From: Paraglomus occultum
Taxonomy: Eukaryota > Glomeromycota > Glomeromycetes > Paraglomerales > Paraglomeraceae
NCBI GenBank assembly: GCA_910592205.1
Contig: CAJVPJ010000193.1
Location: 1-36,017, forward strand
Reading direction: 5' to 3'
DNA length: 36,017 bases
Of this stretch, positions 33,096 through 36,017 are shown piece after piece (within the stretch, counting starts at the first letter, position 1; every line of letters starts with the position of its first letter). The notes under the pieces are model-generated. The model was not told the DNA's origin. It saw only the letters and a program-made list of their open reading frames with translations, and made no database searches. The position numbers and the translations under genes are program-made.

Positions 33096-35626
33096 CCGTT
33101 TCTCTTATCATGGTAACATAAAAACGAGACCTGCTATTGTAATGCTCGAAAATAGACCCCTTTGTCTTCTTCTTTCATTCCACTTTTTACTTTTACGTAT
33201 AAATAAATGGATCAAAGTGTGACAAAACATCAATGATGTTTTGTAAATAATATAAATATGCATATGCTTATATTCCGTGTGTGTTGTACTTTATTAGTTT
33301 ATTTGTAATATATGCTGGCACCAATGATGCCAGATCTGCTTTATTGAGTAGTAATGGCGTAGTAAGTCAAGGGTTTGCCCCATGTGCTCACCCGAAAATT
33401 CATTATCAAAATGTACAAACACTAGTGTTGCTATATTATATTCGAGAATCTTTTCTGCAGCTAACAATAAAATAAACTACCGCACATCCATAAATCTAAT
33501 TATTAATTGCGTTTTTTTTGTTAATAATCAAACAATTATAACGACGGCGAATTCATATCTGAATGACGTCTTCCATCTGCGTGTTTCTATTTTTAACCCT
33601 TCTTGACCGTGTTCCGTTTGACTGAATTTGACAGTTGGTATTCGTTAGAATGCTGAGGAATTGCCACTCATGTTGCGTAACCAATAACAAATGGCAAAAA
33701 AATTTTTGTTATGCAACATAGTCATGGGGAGCATTATTCTACAGTGTAAAAAATATTCTTCCTATTTCTCTATGAAACGCTATCCTGACGTCAATTGGTT
33801 GAAACCTTTTGACCGTTGTTAAGAATAAAAGAAAAATGTTCCAATGAGAGCATTTTATGATTGAATAACGAAAATATTATAGGGACGATGCCTCTAATAA
33901 AGTCGATGCAGGAAATGTTGTTAAATTTATTGAAAAAACTATATCTGGATTTTGTTCTATCACCCACACAAGTGTAAACATATTAAGAAAGTTACCACTT
34001 CGCACTAATAAGGAACGTCTTTTCTAGAGAACAAATTTTGTTTAATTAATATTAATGAGTCTATAACTTCTTAACTTAGATGAGGCATTATGTTGATAAA
34101 TACAAGCCTTTGCAGCAAATAGCACACTGTATGTTAATTTTGAGTTGGTAGCTCCCTACAATTCCTTCATTATAAATATTCTATATTTGGCAACGTGTAT
34201 AGATTCTTGGAACTAAATAGCCTCACCTGATAATAACCCGGCCCGGCTAAAGAATATGCCAGATCATTATTCCGCCGACATTATTTGTATTTTACCGATA
34301 AAGAATAAGTTTTCAATAATGTTGAAGGATATTTGTCGGCAAAATAATTGCCTCCCATTACTGTTTTCTCCATCTGTAGTGTAATTTATTATTAATTGCG
34401 TAAGTGTTAAAAAATGTAATTATTGAATCGAAAAAACTAAAGCTATGCATATACAGTAATTATTAACACAGTGGAACATATCAGCACTTGTGGCCGTCAA
34501 GAAGAACAACTTTTGCATGAATATAAACTGTCAACTCAATTACTCCGATAGACGCATTGCTAAATTGTTAAGAACTAGATAAGGTATTCTCGAAACAATA
34601 AGCAACAACTATTTTTTTTAATAGACGGCAATAAAGAGATTAGACAGTTTGGATTTTAACGCATAGACGGTAGTATTATCTTTAATTAATATTAAATAAA
34701 AAAATTATTGTATTAATCTAAAGAGACAGCATCTTCAGTTTGAAGTATGGTTTGCATTTACACAATGCCAGACAAAACACTTCATGCAGTAAACATGTGT
34801 TGATGTTTCAGAACTTAGGTACAGATAATTTGTCATTATTATTAGTTCTTCTCAAACGTAGCACAACATAACTCTTTCAATCTTTTACGAAATGGTAATC
34901 ATTTGTTTTATAACCACACAGTGGAGCTTGTTAACGGGCATCACTTGATACGGAAATTTTTGACGGAACCAAGTTATTAATTAAACGGAGATCGTTAGTA
35001 ATACCTCGATAAAACTTATAATGGGTGCTAAACCAATGTATTATATGTTATTGCAATAACTACAGCATGATTGATATAACAAATCCACATTGATCAAACG
35101 AATTCACTTTCGGTGGCGCACGAAGAAAGGAATTTTAATCTGTGTTAAAACTAATATTTGTTGTAGTTAACTTCGCCGTCTTGCGTAATATTTGTCGACT
35201 TTTTGAATTGCTGATTATATAATGACTTGGATATTTTACATCGGGATATAGCGAGCGGTTAGCACCGCGCCTTATTTCACTTATGACGATATCTAATAAT
35301 ACTCAAACATATTATCTAATCATATTTACTACAAATTATGGACTAGAAACTTGGTTGGATATTACGTTGCCGCTCGCAAAGTTTGAAACAATTGATGTAA
35401 TGTAACTTTTGTACTGTGGTAATGACAACGTAATTAATGCGATAGGTACAAGCCCCTTAGTATTAAGCCCTAGCCCGATGGCAAGTTTTAGTGTAACATA
35501 ATTTGAAAGGGATAATGCCCAATTCAGGAAAAGGCTCAGTTTTATCAACCAACCAATGAATAGCGACAGATCTGCTCCAGATGCAAGACGGTTATAAAAA
35601 AACAAAACCGCCATGTTTGTTCGGGC
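33096..35626. other. AT-rich intergenic region
   Basis: No gene recognised over 2.5 kb. It contains a 12-bp inverted repeat with one mismatch (ATGTTGCGTAAC 33670-33681, GTTATGCAACAT 33708-33719). A 92-codon hydrophobic frame on the minus strand (35336-35614) starts opposite the next gene and is probably noise. Confidence 0.5.
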
Positions 35627-36017
35627 ATGGAGCCTTTTGTTCGGACGAGCCTTTCGTCCGATAACGACTCTGCTACGCAGACGACTATCAAAGGTAAGAA
35701 ATATTATTATATATTGACAAATATACCCATCTGACCTATGTGCAGTTAGTCTGAAAGAATTATAGACATGGGATCAGAAAAAATCTTTTTATGCTGTGTG
35801 GTAAACTTTGCTTGAAGTAGTAGTACAACTAATCGGTATCTTTTTAATCAAACAGTGCAACAAAAAGATAATCTTGATTTTATCAATAGATTAGATCGCA
35901 TATTTAAAGTGATAATTATATCATATTTGGAAGACCCATCACCACTCGCCAGATGCTCACATGACTGGCATGTTCTAGTACATTCTTCTGACGTCAAGTC
36001 CACGTGGCTACTCTGTC
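35627..36017 (+). CDS. F-box-like family protein, copy 4, partial (runs off window)
   Basis: Exon 1, 35627-35693 (ATG; MEPFVRTSLSSDNDSATQ, then TTIK), ends at a consensus GTAAGA donor. Exon 2 starts at 35856 after TCAAACAG and joins in phase (GTG codon split 1/2). It reads QQKDNLDFINRLDRIFKVII, then YLEDPSPLARCSHDWHVLV and KSTWLLC up to the window end. The LARCS.DW...KS.WL pattern matches residues 35-65 of the 635-aa copy. The intron (162 nt) is longer than others here and the first exon is the least certain part. It lies on the opposite strand to the other three copies, and its sequence is much more diverged from them than they are from one another. Confidence 0.65.

Noticed and set aside
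35243-35275. tRNA-like stretch (TAGCGAGCGGTTAGCA, CCGCGCC) resembling a D-arm/A box
   Set aside because: No T-loop (B box GGTTCGA type) follows at the right distance and no acceptor stem pairs. At most a chance or SINE-like A box.
35336-35614. 92-codon hydrophobic minus-strand frame with an ATG
   Set aside because: No recognisable domain, low-complexity Leu/Ile/Ser composition, and it begins opposite the exon of copy 4.
1-36017. CRISPR arrays, bacterial operons, phage or rRNA genes
   Set aside because: No regularly spaced repeats of that type, no Shine-Dalgarno-linked gene chains and no rRNA sequence were seen; introns and eukaryotic families dominate.

Overview
The window looks like AT-rich nuclear DNA from a fungus, most likely an arbuscular mycorrhizal fungus (Glomeromycotina, Rhizophagus/Gigaspora-like). 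Three things suggest this: a tyrosine-kinase-like kinase fused to Sel1 repeats, which is a strongly expanded architecture in that group; a multicopy F-box-like family with a near-invariant PSTKS.WLI..GRT.AL motif; and short GT-AG introns (57-92 nt) beside large non-coding stretches full of decayed DNA transposons. The organism call is inference; no species marker is present.

Layout. 28-801 (-) is a 3'-truncated F-box-like copy, and its 5' flank (to about 1065) is shared with the copy at 31.6-32.9 kb. From 1066 to 4990 nothing codes, apart from a 19-bp perfect hairpin. 4994-6760 is a decayed transposase of a DDE-like family whose C-terminal half lies on the minus strand, back to back with its N-terminal half on the plus strand; a 126-bp palindromic MITE sits inside it. 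7244-10288 (-) is a phase-consistent gene of at least 11 exons (about 708 aa) of a conserved but uncharacterised family. About 430 bp upstream of it lies a GC-rich unit with two identical 62-bp double-hairpin repeats. 11.3-12.3 kb holds an orphan reading frame and 12.3-15.5 kb is empty. 15520-15760 is a probable Tc1/mariner relic.

16007-18043 (+) is the clearest gene: four exons coding for a protein kinase with C-terminal Sel1 repeats. The repeats are nearly identical 108-bp tandem units, and a one-base deletion shifts the last ones out of frame. 18461-19925 is a pogo/Tigger-like transposase relic (-) with one terminal repeat. 20-22.6 kb contains unassigned open frames. 22636-24543 (-) is the only full-length F-box-like copy (635 aa). 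24.5-31 kb is intergenic and carries pogo/Tigger-like terminal repeats and a second transposase tail (30720-31016, +). 31652-32906 (-) is a broken F-box-like copy (lost ATG, frameshift, C-terminal truncation). The window ends in a fourth family member on the plus strand (35627 onward), cut by the edge.

Reading as a whole: this is a repeat-rich, fast-evolving compartment where a recognition-type gene family (F-box-like) and a signalling/repeat gene (kinase-Sel1) are duplicating and decaying among dead DNA transposons. All family names come from motif recognition by eye; no database search was run.
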